Of a stretch of DNA of 64,000 bases, positions 41,608 through 51,533 are shown piece after piece. Within the stretch, counting starts at the first letter, position 1. Each line of letters starts with the position of its first letter. Both the position numbers and the translations under genes were made by a program. Under the pieces are notes generated by a model that saw only the letters and a program-made list of their open reading frames with translations, ran no database searches and was not told where the DNA came from. This stretch comes from DASPNM01 sp035626515 (lineage in GTDB: Bacteria > Bacteroidota > Bacteroidia > Chitinophagales > Chitinophagaceae): positions 1-64,000 of the forward strand of contig DASPNM010000029.1 of the NCBI GenBank assembly GCA_035626515.1, written 5' to 3'.

Positions 41608-42372
41608 ATGGAACCCTACACGATGAATCTCACGCTGAACGTCTGGCGCCAGAAGAACAGCAGCACACAGGGTCGGTTTGAAACGTACCATGTAGAGAAC
41701 ATCTCTTCCGAAATGTCCTTTCTCGAAATGTTTGACGTGCTGAACGAACGGCTGATCAGGGAAGGTCGGGATCCAATAGCTTTCGATCACGATTGCCGCG
41801 AAGGCATCTGTGGCATGTGTTCCATGTATATCAACGGGCGTCCGCACGGTCCCTGGCACGCGAATACTGTCTGTCAACTGCACATGCGTGCCTACCGCGA
41901 CGGGGATACGATTGTGGTGGAACCTTGGAGAGCAAAAGCATTTCCCGTGATCAAAGACCTGGTTGTGGACCGGAGCGCCTTCGACCGCATCATCCAGGCA
42001 GGCGGATATATCTCGGTCAATACAGGAAATGCAGTGGACGCGAACGCAATCCCCGTAGAAAAAGAACAGGCCGACAAATCTTTTGCTGCCGCAGCGTGCA
42101 TTGCGTGTGGAGCCTGCGTGGCTGCCTGCAAAAACTCGTCCGCCATGCTCTTCGTCGCCGCAAAGGTTTCTCACCTGGCTTTACTGCCTCAGGGCGAACC
42201 CGAGCGAAAAACCCGTGTACTGAACATGGTAGCCCAGGCGGACAAAGAAGGATTCGGCGCCTGCACCAATACGCAAGCCTGCGAGGCGGTATGCCCGAAG
42301 GAAATTTCGATAACCAACATCGCGCGGCTCAACCTCGAGTACATGAGGGCCGGGCTCTCGGCTTCTGAATAA
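41608..42372 (+). CDS. sdhB: Succinate dehydrogenase/fumarate reductase iron-sulfur subunit
   Basis: From the ATG at 41608 the protein has 254 residues (a TTG nine bases upstream is possible but less likely). The [2Fe-2S] ligands are C63, C68, C71 (CREGICGMC) and C89. The [4Fe-4S] cluster uses C164, C167, C170 and C174 (CIACGACVAAC). The [3Fe-4S] cluster uses C219, C225 and C229 (CEAVCPK). It transfers electrons between flavoprotein and cytochrome b. Its stop directly abuts the convergent outer-membrane protein gene. Confidence 0.96.
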   Translation: MEPYTMNLTLNVWRQKNSSTQGRFETYHVENISSEMSFLEMFDVLNERLIREGRDPIAFDHDCREGICGMCSMYINGRPHGPWHANTVCQLHMRAYRDGDTIVVEPWRAKAFPVIKDLVVDRSAFDRIIQAGGYISVNTGNAVDANAIPVEKEQADKSFAAAACIACGACVAACKNSSAMLFVAAKVSHLALLPQGEPERKTRVLNMVAQADKEGFGACTNTQACEAVCPKEISITNIARLNLEYMRAGLSASE

Positions 42373-42918
42373 TCAGAAACTATAATGAATGCGGGTCCCG
42401 AATGTATAGATCGGGTCGCTGTCGCTGTGCTTCATTAAGGTGAAGAACGGGTTGATGCCCATGCTGCGGCAGATCCCGAAGCTGCCGCCGAGATTCACCC
42501 CAAATCCAAATTCGGAATTTCCATCCCAAAGTCCCAGCACGGGGCCGGCAGTCAGCTCCAGAAATCCGTTCGTACAGGGGTTGTGCATGATGCCGCCGTA
42601 CGCATGGATGTAGGTATACCCGGGGTAGTCGTAGGTATACATGTTGACCGTTTCTTTTTTCCCGAAATAATAGTCCACCCCGGCATTGAAAGTGAAGCCG
42701 ATCGGATCAGCGGGCCGCGCCGTCATCTTTCCGTACCGGTGATTGCTCCAGGAATAGTTGAGGCCGAGGCCAAAGCTGTGGGTATCGGAGAAATCCCCGA
42801 TGGGCACGCTGATGCCGAACCCGATGTTGTTGCTTTTGCCGGTGTTTTCACCATTCTGGCCGAAACCGCTTGTTGCTGCCAGCAGCGTGGTAATCAGGAA
42901 GAGGGTTTTGGTTCTCAT
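42373..42918 (-). CDS. Outer-membrane beta-barrel protein (small)
   Basis: From the ATG at 42918 the protein has 181 residues. A signal peptide (MRTKTLFLITTLLAATSGFG) is followed by eight or so amphipathic strands, e.g. NIGFGISVPIGDF, FGLGLNYSWSNH, GFTFNAGVDYYFG and GFGVNLGGSFGI, ending in FGTRIHYSF with the C-terminal phenylalanine typical of barrels. No function can be assigned. It shares a stop-to-stop boundary with sdhB and lies downstream of the T9SS cargo gene on the minus strand (23-base gap). Confidence 0.8.
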   Translation of the reverse strand: MRTKTLFLITTLLAATSGFGQNGENTGKSNNIGFGISVPIGDFSDTHSFGLGLNYSWSNHRYGKMTARPADPIGFTFNAGVDYYFGKKETVNMYTYDYPGYTYIHAYGGIMHNPCTNGFLELTAGPVLGLWDGNSEFGFGVNLGGSFGICRSMGINPFFTLMKHSDSDPIYTFGTRIHYSF

Positions 42919-42941
42919 ATGAAGTGTTTTGCTTAAGCAAT

Positions 42942-45089
42942 TTAACGGATGAGAACGAAACTTCCTTTTCGCCGGATCTCGGCCGGGCCCCGTAGCGCCT
43001 TCACTACCCAGATGTAGACCCCGGTATCCTGGAAAACACCGCTTCTTTTTCCGTTCCATCCGGCGCCTCTCTGGCTGGTGGTAAACATGAGCTGTCCCCA
43101 GCGATTGTATACGCTGAACTCTTTCAGTGTATACCGAGGCCCCACGTAGGGCCGGATGATATCGTTCAGACCGTCGTTGTTGGGCGTGAAAGCCCCCGGA
43201 ACAAGAATGCTGTCCGCAGCAATCACTTTAATAAACACTGTGTCACGGTCCACGCAGCCCGCTTCTGTTGAAGCGGTCACTATGTAGGATATGTCATCTT
43301 CCGGCTGCGCCACGGGATCGGGAATGGATGGATTGCTGAGCCCTGTCGACGGGGTCCACTGGAAACGAGTGCCTCCGCCATTCACAAACAATTGCACCGA
43401 CTGTCCCAGGTCGATCGTCTGATCGGGGGAAGCCTGGATATCCAGCCTGTCCACAAATACCGACCTCGTTATCGAGTCGTCAAGACAGGCAGGACTGGTG
43501 CTGATCTTTAATTTTACGGGGTATGTATTCCGCGCGGGATACACGTGAACCGGGTCTTTGTCAGTCGAAGTGCTGCCATCTCCGAAATCCCATAGCCATT
43601 GTGCGCCGCCGCCCGGGGGCACGGTCGCCGTATTAACGAACCGGACATAACCTGAGTCGCAACGCACCACGAAATCAAAACCGGGATTGATGTCGAGTCC
43701 GCCGGGCAAAACGTTCAGGGACCGATCTATGTAACCACAAACCGAAGGGGAAGTGATGCGCAGACGTACGACGTAATAATCGCTGCTCGTGGGGAAGGTA
43801 TGTACCGGATTTTTGATGCCGGACGTAGTGCCGTCCCCGAAGTCCCATAAATATGTCAGCGGGCCGGGCATGTTGGTGACTGCGTCGAACTGCACTCTCC
43901 CCTGGCAGCTGTCGAGGATGGTGTATTGCATCACCTGGTTCACGGCAAGGTCGTTCACGAATTGGGGAAGGCTGATGCCGGGATGCCGCGAAAGAGCCAT
44001 CTTGTCGAGCTCGAGGTTGCATCCTGGTCCTTTTATATTGGGATCGTGGATAACCGTGAGGTACGGCGACATGTGGGTGCCGTAGATCTTGTTGTCCGGT
44101 GCGGCCTGCAAACCGAAGAATCCGCTCTCGGCCGGGATGCTCACGCGTGACTGCGCGATGGACACAGCGTCGGGAAGCTTCGCTTCGAACTGGTCAATCT
44201 CGTTTCGCTGCACTTTTGTAACATACAGAAAGCGGGAATCCGGCGAATACTCGCAAACGTGGTAGCGGTTGCCAGGTACGGTGATCTTTTTCGGATTGGA
44301 CAAAACCCCGGTCGCGTTGTCGAAATCGAAAATCTGGAAGAAATTATCATTCGCCGGCGCGTCCAGCTCGGGAAAATGCGTCTGGCACAATTGAGTGCCG
44401 TCGGGACTCACTTTCATCGCGCCAAAAGGCATGTCCTGGTGCTGGTCCAGAACGTCGCCGACGTCGGAAATCACCGGCGCGGCCTGTATCCCGCTGCAGG
44501 TGATGAGGTAGGCGTAAAACCGGTTCGAGTTGAGCTCATTCGTGATCACCCATACATCTACTCCGTTCCGGTGACGGGCTGCGGTCAGCCGCTCGGTTCC
44601 GGGTTGGTTGAGCTGCTGGTTTTTCACAAGCACCTGGCCGTTGCCGCCATTCGCCCGGGTGTCCACCACCGAGTAGGTGTATCCATTCGCGTAATTATTT
44701 TCAAAAGCATCTGCGGTGAAAATGTAAAATATGTTGTCGGTGTTGGGCATCGGCACGATCACGCAGCTTTGAAAGGAAGAAACGTGGCCCATCAGGCCGG
44801 TACCGCCCGGCATTACCTGGTGAAATTTGTTGTATACCGTTTCTCCATTTGTGTAGAGGAGAAGACTCCCATTCGCGTCGCTCACGCTCGCGCAGCCTTC
44901 GAGCGCGGTCATCGCGCTGTTCGAAAGCTCATAGGGCAGGGGAGTGTTCCCCTGCGGTGTGAAACTGATGGCCGCGCTGAATCCAAAGTACCAGTTGTTC
45001 GAATATTGAGCAGGCAGCGATGAATGAAGGGCGATTGCCAACAGGGTACTGAAGAACAGTCGTCTAAACATTGCGTTCCGGATCTTCAT
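42942..45089 (-). CDS. PKD-domain protein with T9SS type B C-terminal domain
   Basis: From the ATG at 45089 the protein has 715 residues (a TTG start 24 bases upstream is less likely). It has a signal peptide, a beta-propeller-like region (YSPDSRFLYVTKVQRNEIDQ, up to about 370), and two PKD domains carrying LWDFGDGTTSG and LWDFGDGSTST. The C-terminal domain VPGAFTPNNDGLND ... YNRWGQLMF ... WNGKRSG ... GVYIWVVKA is the gliding motility-associated, type IX secretion sorting domain (type B). It should be secreted across the outer membrane and stay on the cell surface, probably as an adhesin or recognition protein. Confidence 0.93.
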   Translation of the reverse strand: MKIRNAMFRRLFFSTLLAIALHSSLPAQYSNNWYFGFSAAISFTPQGNTPLPYELSNSAMTALEGCASVSDANGSLLLYTNGETVYNKFHQVMPGGTGLMGHVSSFQSCVIVPMPNTDNIFYIFTADAFENNYANGYTYSVVDTRANGGNGQVLVKNQQLNQPGTERLTAARHRNGVDVWVITNELNSNRFYAYLITCSGIQAAPVISDVGDVLDQHQDMPFGAMKVSPDGTQLCQTHFPELDAPANDNFFQIFDFDNATGVLSNPKKITVPGNRYHVCEYSPDSRFLYVTKVQRNEIDQFEAKLPDAVSIAQSRVSIPAESGFFGLQAAPDNKIYGTHMSPYLTVIHDPNIKGPGCNLELDKMALSRHPGISLPQFVNDLAVNQVMQYTILDSCQGRVQFDAVTNMPGPLTYLWDFGDGTTSGIKNPVHTFPTSSDYYVVRLRITSPSVCGYIDRSLNVLPGGLDINPGFDFVVRCDSGYVRFVNTATVPPGGGAQWLWDFGDGSTSTDKDPVHVYPARNTYPVKLKISTSPACLDDSITRSVFVDRLDIQASPDQTIDLGQSVQLFVNGGGTRFQWTPSTGLSNPSIPDPVAQPEDDISYIVTASTEAGCVDRDTVFIKVIAADSILVPGAFTPNNDGLNDIIRPYVGPRYTLKEFSVYNRWGQLMFTTSQRGAGWNGKRSGVFQDTGVYIWVVKALRGPAEIRRKGSFVLIR

Positions 45090-45179
45090 GCCTGGGTAAC
45101 ATATTAACTGCAAATTTGAGGCATTTTGTTCGAATTGCTGCAGTCCTGAAACGCCGCGCGGTTTGATTAATTTAGCCTA

Positions 45180-48100
45180 TTGAGCCATCCGTTCCGGATA
45201 TCACTTCTGTCGTACCTGCTCATGCTGACCCTCTGGAGCTCGGCCCAGCTACCTGTCGTCCCCGCTTCCAATCTGCGCGTAAAGACAGTGTCGGTTGCTG
45301 ATACGCTGCGGCTCGATGCTCGCAGCATCATTCCCAACACGCTGAGTGTGGACGGCATCCCGTCACTCGATTACGCAGTCGATGAAGTGAGCGCCCTGCT
45401 CTGGTGGATTCGAAAACCTCAGGTGGACAGCGTGACGGTGCGGTTCCGCGTATTTCCTTTTCGCTTAAACCCCGCAACGCAGCGAATGAGCTACGACAGC
45501 GTGATGAATAATTTTTATGTGAAGCCGTTCGATATCAACGCCGGCGCCGACAACCGCGCGCGCGGGATATTTGATTTTGGCGGACTGAAGGCGGAGGGAA
45601 GCTTTGGCAGGCAGGTGGGATTCGGGAACAGCCAGGACGCAGTGGTAAATTCAACACTTAACATGCAGCTCAGCGGCATGCTGGGTGACAGCATAGAGCT
45701 GCAGGCAGCGATTACGGACAACAATATCCCGATCCAGCCCGACGGCACTACGCAACAGCTCAACGAATTCGACCAGGTGTACTTGCAATTTCGAAAAAAA
45801 CGCTGGCAACTTAACCTGGGAGACATCGACATCCGTCAGACAGACAGCTATTTTCTGAATTTTTATAAACGGCTCCAGGGAATTTCCTTTCAAACGTCGG
45901 GCGCTGTTTCTCCGGGTCTGTATTCGAAGACGCTGGTGAGCGGCTCCATTGCGAAAGGAAAGTTTACACGAAACATCATTCCCGCCCTGGAAGGCAACCA
46001 GGGGCCCTATCGGCTGCGAGGCGCCAACAACGAGTTTTTCTTCATCGTGCTGGCCAACACCGAGCGGATTTTTTTGGATGGCGAGCTGCTCCAGCGCGGG
46101 GAAGATCAGGATTACGTCATCAATTACAATTCCGCCGAAGTCACCTTTACGCCGCGCCGGATGATCACGAAGGACAGCCGGATCCAGGTGGAGTTCGAAT
46201 ATGCTGACAGGAATTACCTCAATGCAAACATTTTCGGATGGCAGGAATTCGAGGTCGACAAAAAGCTGAAGCTGCGCGTGGGTATATTCAACAATAACGA
46301 CGCGAAGCATTCGCAGATCAACCAGGAGCTCGACGCAAAACAGGTCCGCTTCCTCGCGGAGCTGGGCGACAGCGTTCATAAGGCTTTTTACCCTTCTGCC
46401 ACGCTGGATACTTTTGCCGCCGGAAAAATTCTTTACGAAAAAGTTTATGATCCAACGCCCGGCGTGGACTCATTTTACCGGTATTCTACTGATCCCGCGC
46501 TTGCGAAATACCAGCTTTCATTCGTGGATGTAGGGCAGGGAAATGGAAATTATGTTCCGGATTTCAACGGTGCCAACGGGAAGGTTTACCGCTTTGTTTA
46601 TCCCATCGCGGGGGTGAAGCAGGGTCAGTTTGAGCCGGCGCAGGTGCTGATAACGCCGAAGAAGCAGCAGCTCGTGAGCGTTTCGGCCGACTACAGCCTG
46701 AAACCAGGTACGGGCCTTCGTGCCGAGTGGGCTACGAGCAAGAATGACGTGAACACGTTTTCGACCAAACATAATAGCGACGACCGGGGCTGGGCGGGGA
46801 AGATTCAGCTGAACCACAGCGCCATGCTGAACGCACAAAAGAAGCTTCAATGGCATGCTTCATTGGACTACGAGCACGTGAATCAACGTTTCCGGCCCCT
46901 GGAACGGTTGCGGGCTGTGGAGTTCGGTCGCGAATGGGGCCTGCCGCTGATCCTGCCTGCGACGACGGAAAATATTGTCAGGGCCGGCACCGGGCTCCGG
47001 TTTGGGGATCGTAACAGCGTCACCTACCAGTTCATGAACTACAGCCGCAGTGACCGCTACAGGGGTATCCAGAATCAGCTGGCGCAATTCCTGGAATGGA
47101 AGAATTGGAGTGTAACAAGTCAGCTGGTGCTGACCAGTTTCTCCAGCAGCTCCAACCGCGGCATATTTCTACGGCCGGTAGTGGATATCAGCCGGCAGCT
47201 TGGAAGCCCCCGAAACTGGCGCGTGGGATTCAAATACGCGGCTGAAAAAAATACCACTCGTTTTCAGCCAACAGATACGCTCACGCCGCTTTCATTTTCG
47301 TATGACTCCTACGTACTCTATCTCCGCTCCGACGAAAGCCGGAAGGATCGCTATGGGCTCAGTTTTTTCACACGCACCGACAAATACCCGGTTCAGAAGC
47401 AGCTGGTACGGGGGGAGACAAGTTACAATCTGAACCTGCAGACAGAGCTGCTGGCAAATTCACGCCGGCAGTTTTACCTGAATGCTACGTTCCGGAAACT
47501 GCAGATTAGTAATGAATCGGTGTCGCGACAAAAGGCTGATGAAACGATCCTCGGACGTGCCGAGTACGTAATGAATGAGTGGAAGGGCCTGCTGACGGGG
47601 AATCTGCTGTACGAAGTCGGCGCCGGCCAGGAACAACGGAGGGACTTTGCGTATCTCGAGGTGCCGCCGGCGACAGGGCAATACGCGTGGATCGACTACA
47701 ACAACGATGGCGTGCAGCAATTGAATGAATTTGAACTGGCAGCTTTCCCCGACCAGGCACGGTTCATCCGCATTTTGACGCCTACTAATGAATTCATAAA
47801 AGCGAATTACATCACCTTCAATTACAGCCTGAATATCCAGCCGAGGTCCGTGTTGAACCGTTCGGACCTGAAAGGGTTCCGCTCGTTCGTGGCCCGCCTC
47901 AACCTGGCCACCTCGCTGCAGATCAACAAGAAATCCATTGCGCAGGGAAGTTTCGAGTTTAACCCGTTCCGCTACGATGTTACCGATACTGCGCTCGTGG
48001 TCGTGGGCAATACTTTTTTAAACACCCTTTCATTCAACCGGTATCACAGCAAATGGGGAATTGATTTCAGCAACCTGCGCAACAATGGGAAATCATTGCT

Positions 48101-48650
48101 GACATATGGATACGAGAGCCGCAAGCTGAACGACTGGCTGATGAAGCTCCGCTGGAATGTATCTTCCGCTGTTCTGCTGATGTTGAACGGAAAGCTCGGT
48201 TCCAATGCCTTGTTCACTCCGCAATTTGGCAATCGAAACTATTACCTGAGAATTTATAACGTGGAGCCGCAGATGACCTGGATCCGCGGAACGTCTTTCC
48301 GGGTTGTGGGCAGCTACCGGCTGGACGCACGTACCAACCGGCCGGAGTACGGGGGCGAAAAATCTTTCTCCCATTCCTTACAGGTGGAATCAAAGTATAA
48401 TCTTCTTCAGAACAGCTCGCTCACGGGACGCTTCATTTTCAACAATATTGACTTCCATTTTCCAACCAACACCACGGTAAGTTACATCATGCTTGAAGGA
48501 TTGTTGCCGGGACAAAACTTTTTGTGGAACCTGAGCTTTACCAAACGGCTCCTGAACAACCTGGAGCTGAGTTTCCAGTATGATGGGCGGAAATCAGGGC
48601 AGGTGCGAACAGTACACCTGGGGCGTGCGGCGATCACAGCGCTCTTCTGA
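45180..48650 (+). CDS. Large outer-membrane beta-barrel protein, SprA-like features
   Basis: The 1156-residue protein starts with TTG, which supplies the hydrophobic signal sequence (ISLLSYLLMLTLWSSAQ); the first later ATG would cut it. Nearly the whole protein is alternating hydrophobic strands, as in a giant barrel. RIQVEFEYADRNYLNANIFG and DYVINYNSAEVTFTPRRMI resemble segments of SprA, the T9SS translocon barrel, but it is only about half the length of SprA. No TonB-dependent plug is seen. Divergent from the T9SS cargo gene (90-base gap), so it may be an uncharacterised surface-secretion or adhesion component. Confidence 0.82.
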   Translation: MSHPFRISLLSYLLMLTLWSSAQLPVVPASNLRVKTVSVADTLRLDARSIIPNTLSVDGIPSLDYAVDEVSALLWWIRKPQVDSVTVRFRVFPFRLNPATQRMSYDSVMNNFYVKPFDINAGADNRARGIFDFGGLKAEGSFGRQVGFGNSQDAVVNSTLNMQLSGMLGDSIELQAAITDNNIPIQPDGTTQQLNEFDQVYLQFRKKRWQLNLGDIDIRQTDSYFLNFYKRLQGISFQTSGAVSPGLYSKTLVSGSIAKGKFTRNIIPALEGNQGPYRLRGANNEFFFIVLANTERIFLDGELLQRGEDQDYVINYNSAEVTFTPRRMITKDSRIQVEFEYADRNYLNANIFGWQEFEVDKKLKLRVGIFNNNDAKHSQINQELDAKQVRFLAELGDSVHKAFYPSATLDTFAAGKILYEKVYDPTPGVDSFYRYSTDPALAKYQLSFVDVGQGNGNYVPDFNGANGKVYRFVYPIAGVKQGQFEPAQVLITPKKQQLVSVSADYSLKPGTGLRAEWATSKNDVNTFSTKHNSDDRGWAGKIQLNHSAMLNAQKKLQWHASLDYEHVNQRFRPLERLRAVEFGREWGLPLILPATTENIVRAGTGLRFGDRNSVTYQFMNYSRSDRYRGIQNQLAQFLEWKNWSVTSQLVLTSFSSSSNRGIFLRPVVDISRQLGSPRNWRVGFKYAAEKNTTRFQPTDTLTPLSFSYDSYVLYLRSDESRKDRYGLSFFTRTDKYPVQKQLVRGETSYNLNLQTELLANSRRQFYLNATFRKLQISNESVSRQKADETILGRAEYVMNEWKGLLTGNLLYEVGAGQEQRRDFAYLEVPPATGQYAWIDYNNDGVQQLNEFELAAFPDQARFIRILTPTNEFIKANYITFNYSLNIQPRSVLNRSDLKGFRSFVARLNLATSLQINKKSIAQGSFEFNPFRYDVTDTALVVVGNTFLNTLSFNRYHSKWGIDFSNLRNNGKSLLTYGYESRKLNDWLMKLRWNVSSAVLLMLNGKLGSNALFTPQFGNRNYYLRIYNVEPQMTWIRGTSFRVVGSYRLDARTNRPEYGGEKSFSHSLQVESKYNLLQNSSLTGRFIFNNIDFHFPTNTTVSYIMLEGLLPGQNFLWNLSFTKRLLNNLELSFQYDGRKSGQVRTVHLGRAAITALF

Positions 48651-48654
48651 ACAA

Positions 48655-49749
48655 TCAAACGTTGAAACGGAAGTGCATTACGTCCCCGTCCTGCACCACA
48701 TATTCCTTTCCCTCGATCCGTAATTTTCCCGCGTCGCGGCAGGCCGCTTCGGAGCCATAGGTCACATAATCGTTATAGCTGATCACCTCTGCGCGGATAA
48801 AACCTTTTTCGAAATCGGTGTGGATTACGCCGGCAGCCTGCGGAGCTTTCCAGCCCTTTTGGATGGTCCAGGCACGCACTTCCTGCTCGCCGGCGGTAAA
48901 AAAGGTATACAGACCCAGCAGCCGGTAAGCCGAATGAATGAGACGATCCAGCGCTGGTTCCTTCATGCCGTATTCGTCCATGAACAGTTGCCTGTCGGCC
49001 GGATCCAGGGACGCGATCTGCTCTTCGATCGAATTGTTCATTACAATCATCTCCGCCTCTTCCTCACGGATGGCCGCATGCAAAGCGGCCGAAAAACGGT
49101 TGCCTGTGTGCATGGAAGCTTCGTCCACGTTCGCAACGTACAGTACCGGTTTATCGGTGAGGAGAAAAAGATCAGCAACCGCAGTTTTCTGTTCGCGTGA
49201 AAGCCCGAGGCTGCGGATGCTGCGGCCCTGCTCGAGGTGCTGCCTGCAAAGCATGAGCACATCAAGTTCTGGCTTCAGTTTCGGGTCAATACGGACCTGC
49301 TTTTCGTTACGGGCGATCTTTTTTTCCACGCTTTCGAGGTCTTTTAACTGCAGCTCGGTGTCGATGATTTCCTTATCGCTGACCGGGTTGATTGGGCCTT
49401 CCTCACGCAGGATGTTCTCATCTTCGAAGCAGCGTACCACGTGAATAACAGCATCCACTTCCCGGATGTTTGCCAGGAATTTGTTGCCGAGACCTTCGCC
49501 CTTGCTGGCGCCTTTTACCAGTCCCGCGATGTCCACGATCTCAATTTGCGTAGGTACCACACGGCGCGGATTCACAAGCCGCGCAAGCTCATACAGCCGG
49601 GGGTCAGGAACGTCGACCAGCCCTATATTGGGATCAATGGTGCAGAAGCGGTAATTGCTTGCCTGCGCGCGGGCGGTGCTGCAAACCGCATTGAAGAGGG
49701 TGGATTTTCCGACGTTGGGCAATCCTACGATACCTGCCTGAAGCGCCAT
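48655..49749 (-). CDS. ychF: Redox-regulated ATPase YchF
   Basis: The 364-residue protein has G1 GLPNVGKSTLFNAV, DIAGLVKGASKGEGLGNKFL and the YchF-specific NVDE (VANVDEAS) in place of NKxD, which gives ATP over GTP preference. The coiled-coil insert and the C-terminal TGS-like domain (YVTYGSEAACRDAGKLRIEG, then GKEYVVQDGDVMHFRFNV) are present. It is an Obg-related P-loop ATPase that binds ribosomes. The gene lies alone on the minus strand, 4 bases from the end of the large barrel gene. A -7 box is 71 bases upstream. Confidence 0.96.
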   Translation of the reverse strand: MALQAGIVGLPNVGKSTLFNAVCSTARAQASNYRFCTIDPNIGLVDVPDPRLYELARLVNPRRVVPTQIEIVDIAGLVKGASKGEGLGNKFLANIREVDAVIHVVRCFEDENILREEGPINPVSDKEIIDTELQLKDLESVEKKIARNEKQVRIDPKLKPELDVLMLCRQHLEQGRSIRSLGLSREQKTAVADLFLLTDKPVLYVANVDEASMHTGNRFSAALHAAIREEEAEMIVMNNSIEEQIASLDPADRQLFMDEYGMKEPALDRLIHSAYRLLGLYTFFTAGEQEVRAWTIQKGWKAPQAAGVIHTDFEKGFIRAEVISYNDYVTYGSEAACRDAGKLRIEGKEYVVQDGDVMHFRFNV

Positions 49750-49820
49750 TTAAGCTGAAGGGTTTCGGGTTTAGGGAAAAAAGTTTAATCGTATTTTTAG
49801 CCGCTTGTCGAAACGGCGCG

Positions 49821-49828
49821 CAAAGGTA
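49821..49828 (-). promoter_or_regulatory. -7 box of ychF
   Basis: The minus strand reads TACCTTTG, a perfect TAnnTTTG, 71 bases before the ATG. Confidence 0.45.
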
Positions 49829-49873
49829 ACCCAAAACGGAAACAAGAAAACCTAAAACCTCAATTCAGAAACC

Positions 49874-51367
49874 GTGGCTTTAAGTCGGATCTGGACTGCC
49901 TTCATCATCATTGCCGTGACCGTCGCTGCCTATCACTGGATCTTCAATGGAAACGAGACGATTTTCAATCGCATGGTTACGGGGAAAGCAGACGACAAGT
50001 ATTATTATGTGATGACGGGGGCTGTAGATGGCGATACAACGATCGCTGCACGCGAGGCATTTGTGTCTGACATAAGGCGCGGCGGATTCGAGCCGAAAGA
50101 AACGATCAGCGAGGCTCGATACATCATAACGGATGATCCGGCATCTGATACCGTGCGGCGGCTGAAGCAGATCGCGCCGGAAGCTACCGTTTATACATAC
50201 CGGCATGCGCGCACAATCGCCATGCGACCGGTAGACGGCATTTTCGAGACCTGCAGATCTGCGGTCAACATCAGCATCAGCCTGATTGGGATCATGACGC
50301 TGTTCATGGGCTTCATGAACATTGCCGAAAGGGCCGGGGGCATTCGCTTTCTTTCGCGCATCATCGGACCTTTTTTTTCGCGGCTTTTTCCTGACGTGCC
50401 CAGGGGGCATCCCGCACATGGGCACATGATGATGAATTTTTCCGCGAACCTGCTCGGGCTGGACAATGCGGCCACCCCTTTTGGCATCAAGGCCATGGAA
50501 AGCCTGCAGGAGCTGAACCCCAGCCGTGACCGGGCGTCGAACGCACAGGTGATGTTCCTGAGCCTGCATGCCTCGGGGCTGACGCTCATTCCGGTTACAA
50601 TAATCGCCGACCGGCTGGCGCTCAAAGCCTCAAATCCAACGGATATTTTTCTCCCCTGTATGATCGCCACGTTTGCGGCCACAATGGCGGCCATGATCAT
50701 CGTTTCGTTCAAGCAGCGCATCAATTTGTTCCAGCCGGTGATCCTGGCATGGATCGGCGGCATTTCGGCTCTCGTTGCGCTGTTGGTTTATTTTATCACC
50801 ACGATGAACGTGGAACGGGTCCAGGTATTTTCCGGGTTGCTGGGGAACGGAATTTTGCTGGCCATTCTTTTTTTAATTGTCCTCGGAGCCGTGTACAAGA
50901 AGGTGCACGTCTTCGACGCCTTCATCGAGGGGGCGAAAGGAGGCTTTGAAACCGCCGTCCGGATTATTCCCTACCTCGTCGGATTGCTCGTTGCGATCAG
51001 CATGCTGCGTACCAGCGGCGCCTTTGATGCGTTGATGGACGGATTGCGCGGATTATTTGCCGCTCTCGGTACCGACACCCGGTTTGTGGACGGTTTACCT
51101 ACTGCTGTGCTCAAGCCCCTCAGCGGCAGCGGAGCGCGGGCCATGATGATCGACACAATGAAGATCACCGGTCCGGATTCTTTTGCCAGCCGGCTCGCCG
51201 GAATTTTCCGCGGGTCTTCGGATACCACTTTCTATGTGATTGCGGTTTACTTCGGGGCGGTCGGCATCCGCAACACCCGGTATTCGGTTGGAGCAATGCT
51301 GCTCGCGGATTTGGTCGGTATCCTCACTTCGATAACCCTGGCGTATCTGTTTTTTGGGGGATCGTGA
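49874..51367 (+). CDS. Fused spore-maturation-like membrane protein (SpmA-SpmB, nucleoside recognition domain)
   Basis: The 497-residue protein starts with GTG. It joins two nucleoside-recognition (Gate) domains: the first (about 130-250) contains VNISISLIGIMTLFMGFMNI and GLDNAATPFGIKAMESLQ; the second (about 340-497) contains GGFETAVRIIPYLVGLLVAI, KPLSGSGARAMMIDTM and GSSDTTFYVIAVYFG. These match SpmA and SpmB, separate proteins in Bacillus, here fused. An extra soluble segment of about 85 residues lies between the first transmembrane helix and the SpmA part. About nine transmembrane helices are expected. The transported ligand is unknown. Confidence 0.88.
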   Translation: MALSRIWTAFIIIAVTVAAYHWIFNGNETIFNRMVTGKADDKYYYVMTGAVDGDTTIAAREAFVSDIRRGGFEPKETISEARYIITDDPASDTVRRLKQIAPEATVYTYRHARTIAMRPVDGIFETCRSAVNISISLIGIMTLFMGFMNIAERAGGIRFLSRIIGPFFSRLFPDVPRGHPAHGHMMMNFSANLLGLDNAATPFGIKAMESLQELNPSRDRASNAQVMFLSLHASGLTLIPVTIIADRLALKASNPTDIFLPCMIATFAATMAAMIIVSFKQRINLFQPVILAWIGGISALVALLVYFITTMNVERVQVFSGLLGNGILLAILFLIVLGAVYKKVHVFDAFIEGAKGGFETAVRIIPYLVGLLVAISMLRTSGAFDALMDGLRGLFAALGTDTRFVDGLPTAVLKPLSGSGARAMMIDTMKITGPDSFASRLAGIFRGSSDTTFYVIAVYFGAVGIRNTRYSVGAMLLADLVGILTSITLAYLFFGGS

Positions 51368-51412
51368 GTTTCATATTTCTTTAATTGCTCTGGTTCGTGC
51401 TCTGCTGCCCTG

Positions 51413-51430
51413 GTTCGTGTCTACACGAAC
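51413..51430. repeat. REP-like hairpin, left side of transposase remnant
   Basis: GTTCGTGT and ACACGAAC pair perfectly around CT. A further copy of the half-site TGGTTCGTG lies at 51391-51399. The same GTTCGTG core recurs at 51864. Confidence 0.68.
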
Positions 51431-51533
51431 GAGGGGGGAAAGTGGATTCATTGCGACGGTTGGCTGCACAAGTATCTAAACCGATTTCCGGCGTGAAGCG
51501 GAAATCTTACATACAGTCGGAGAGGTAGTTTTT

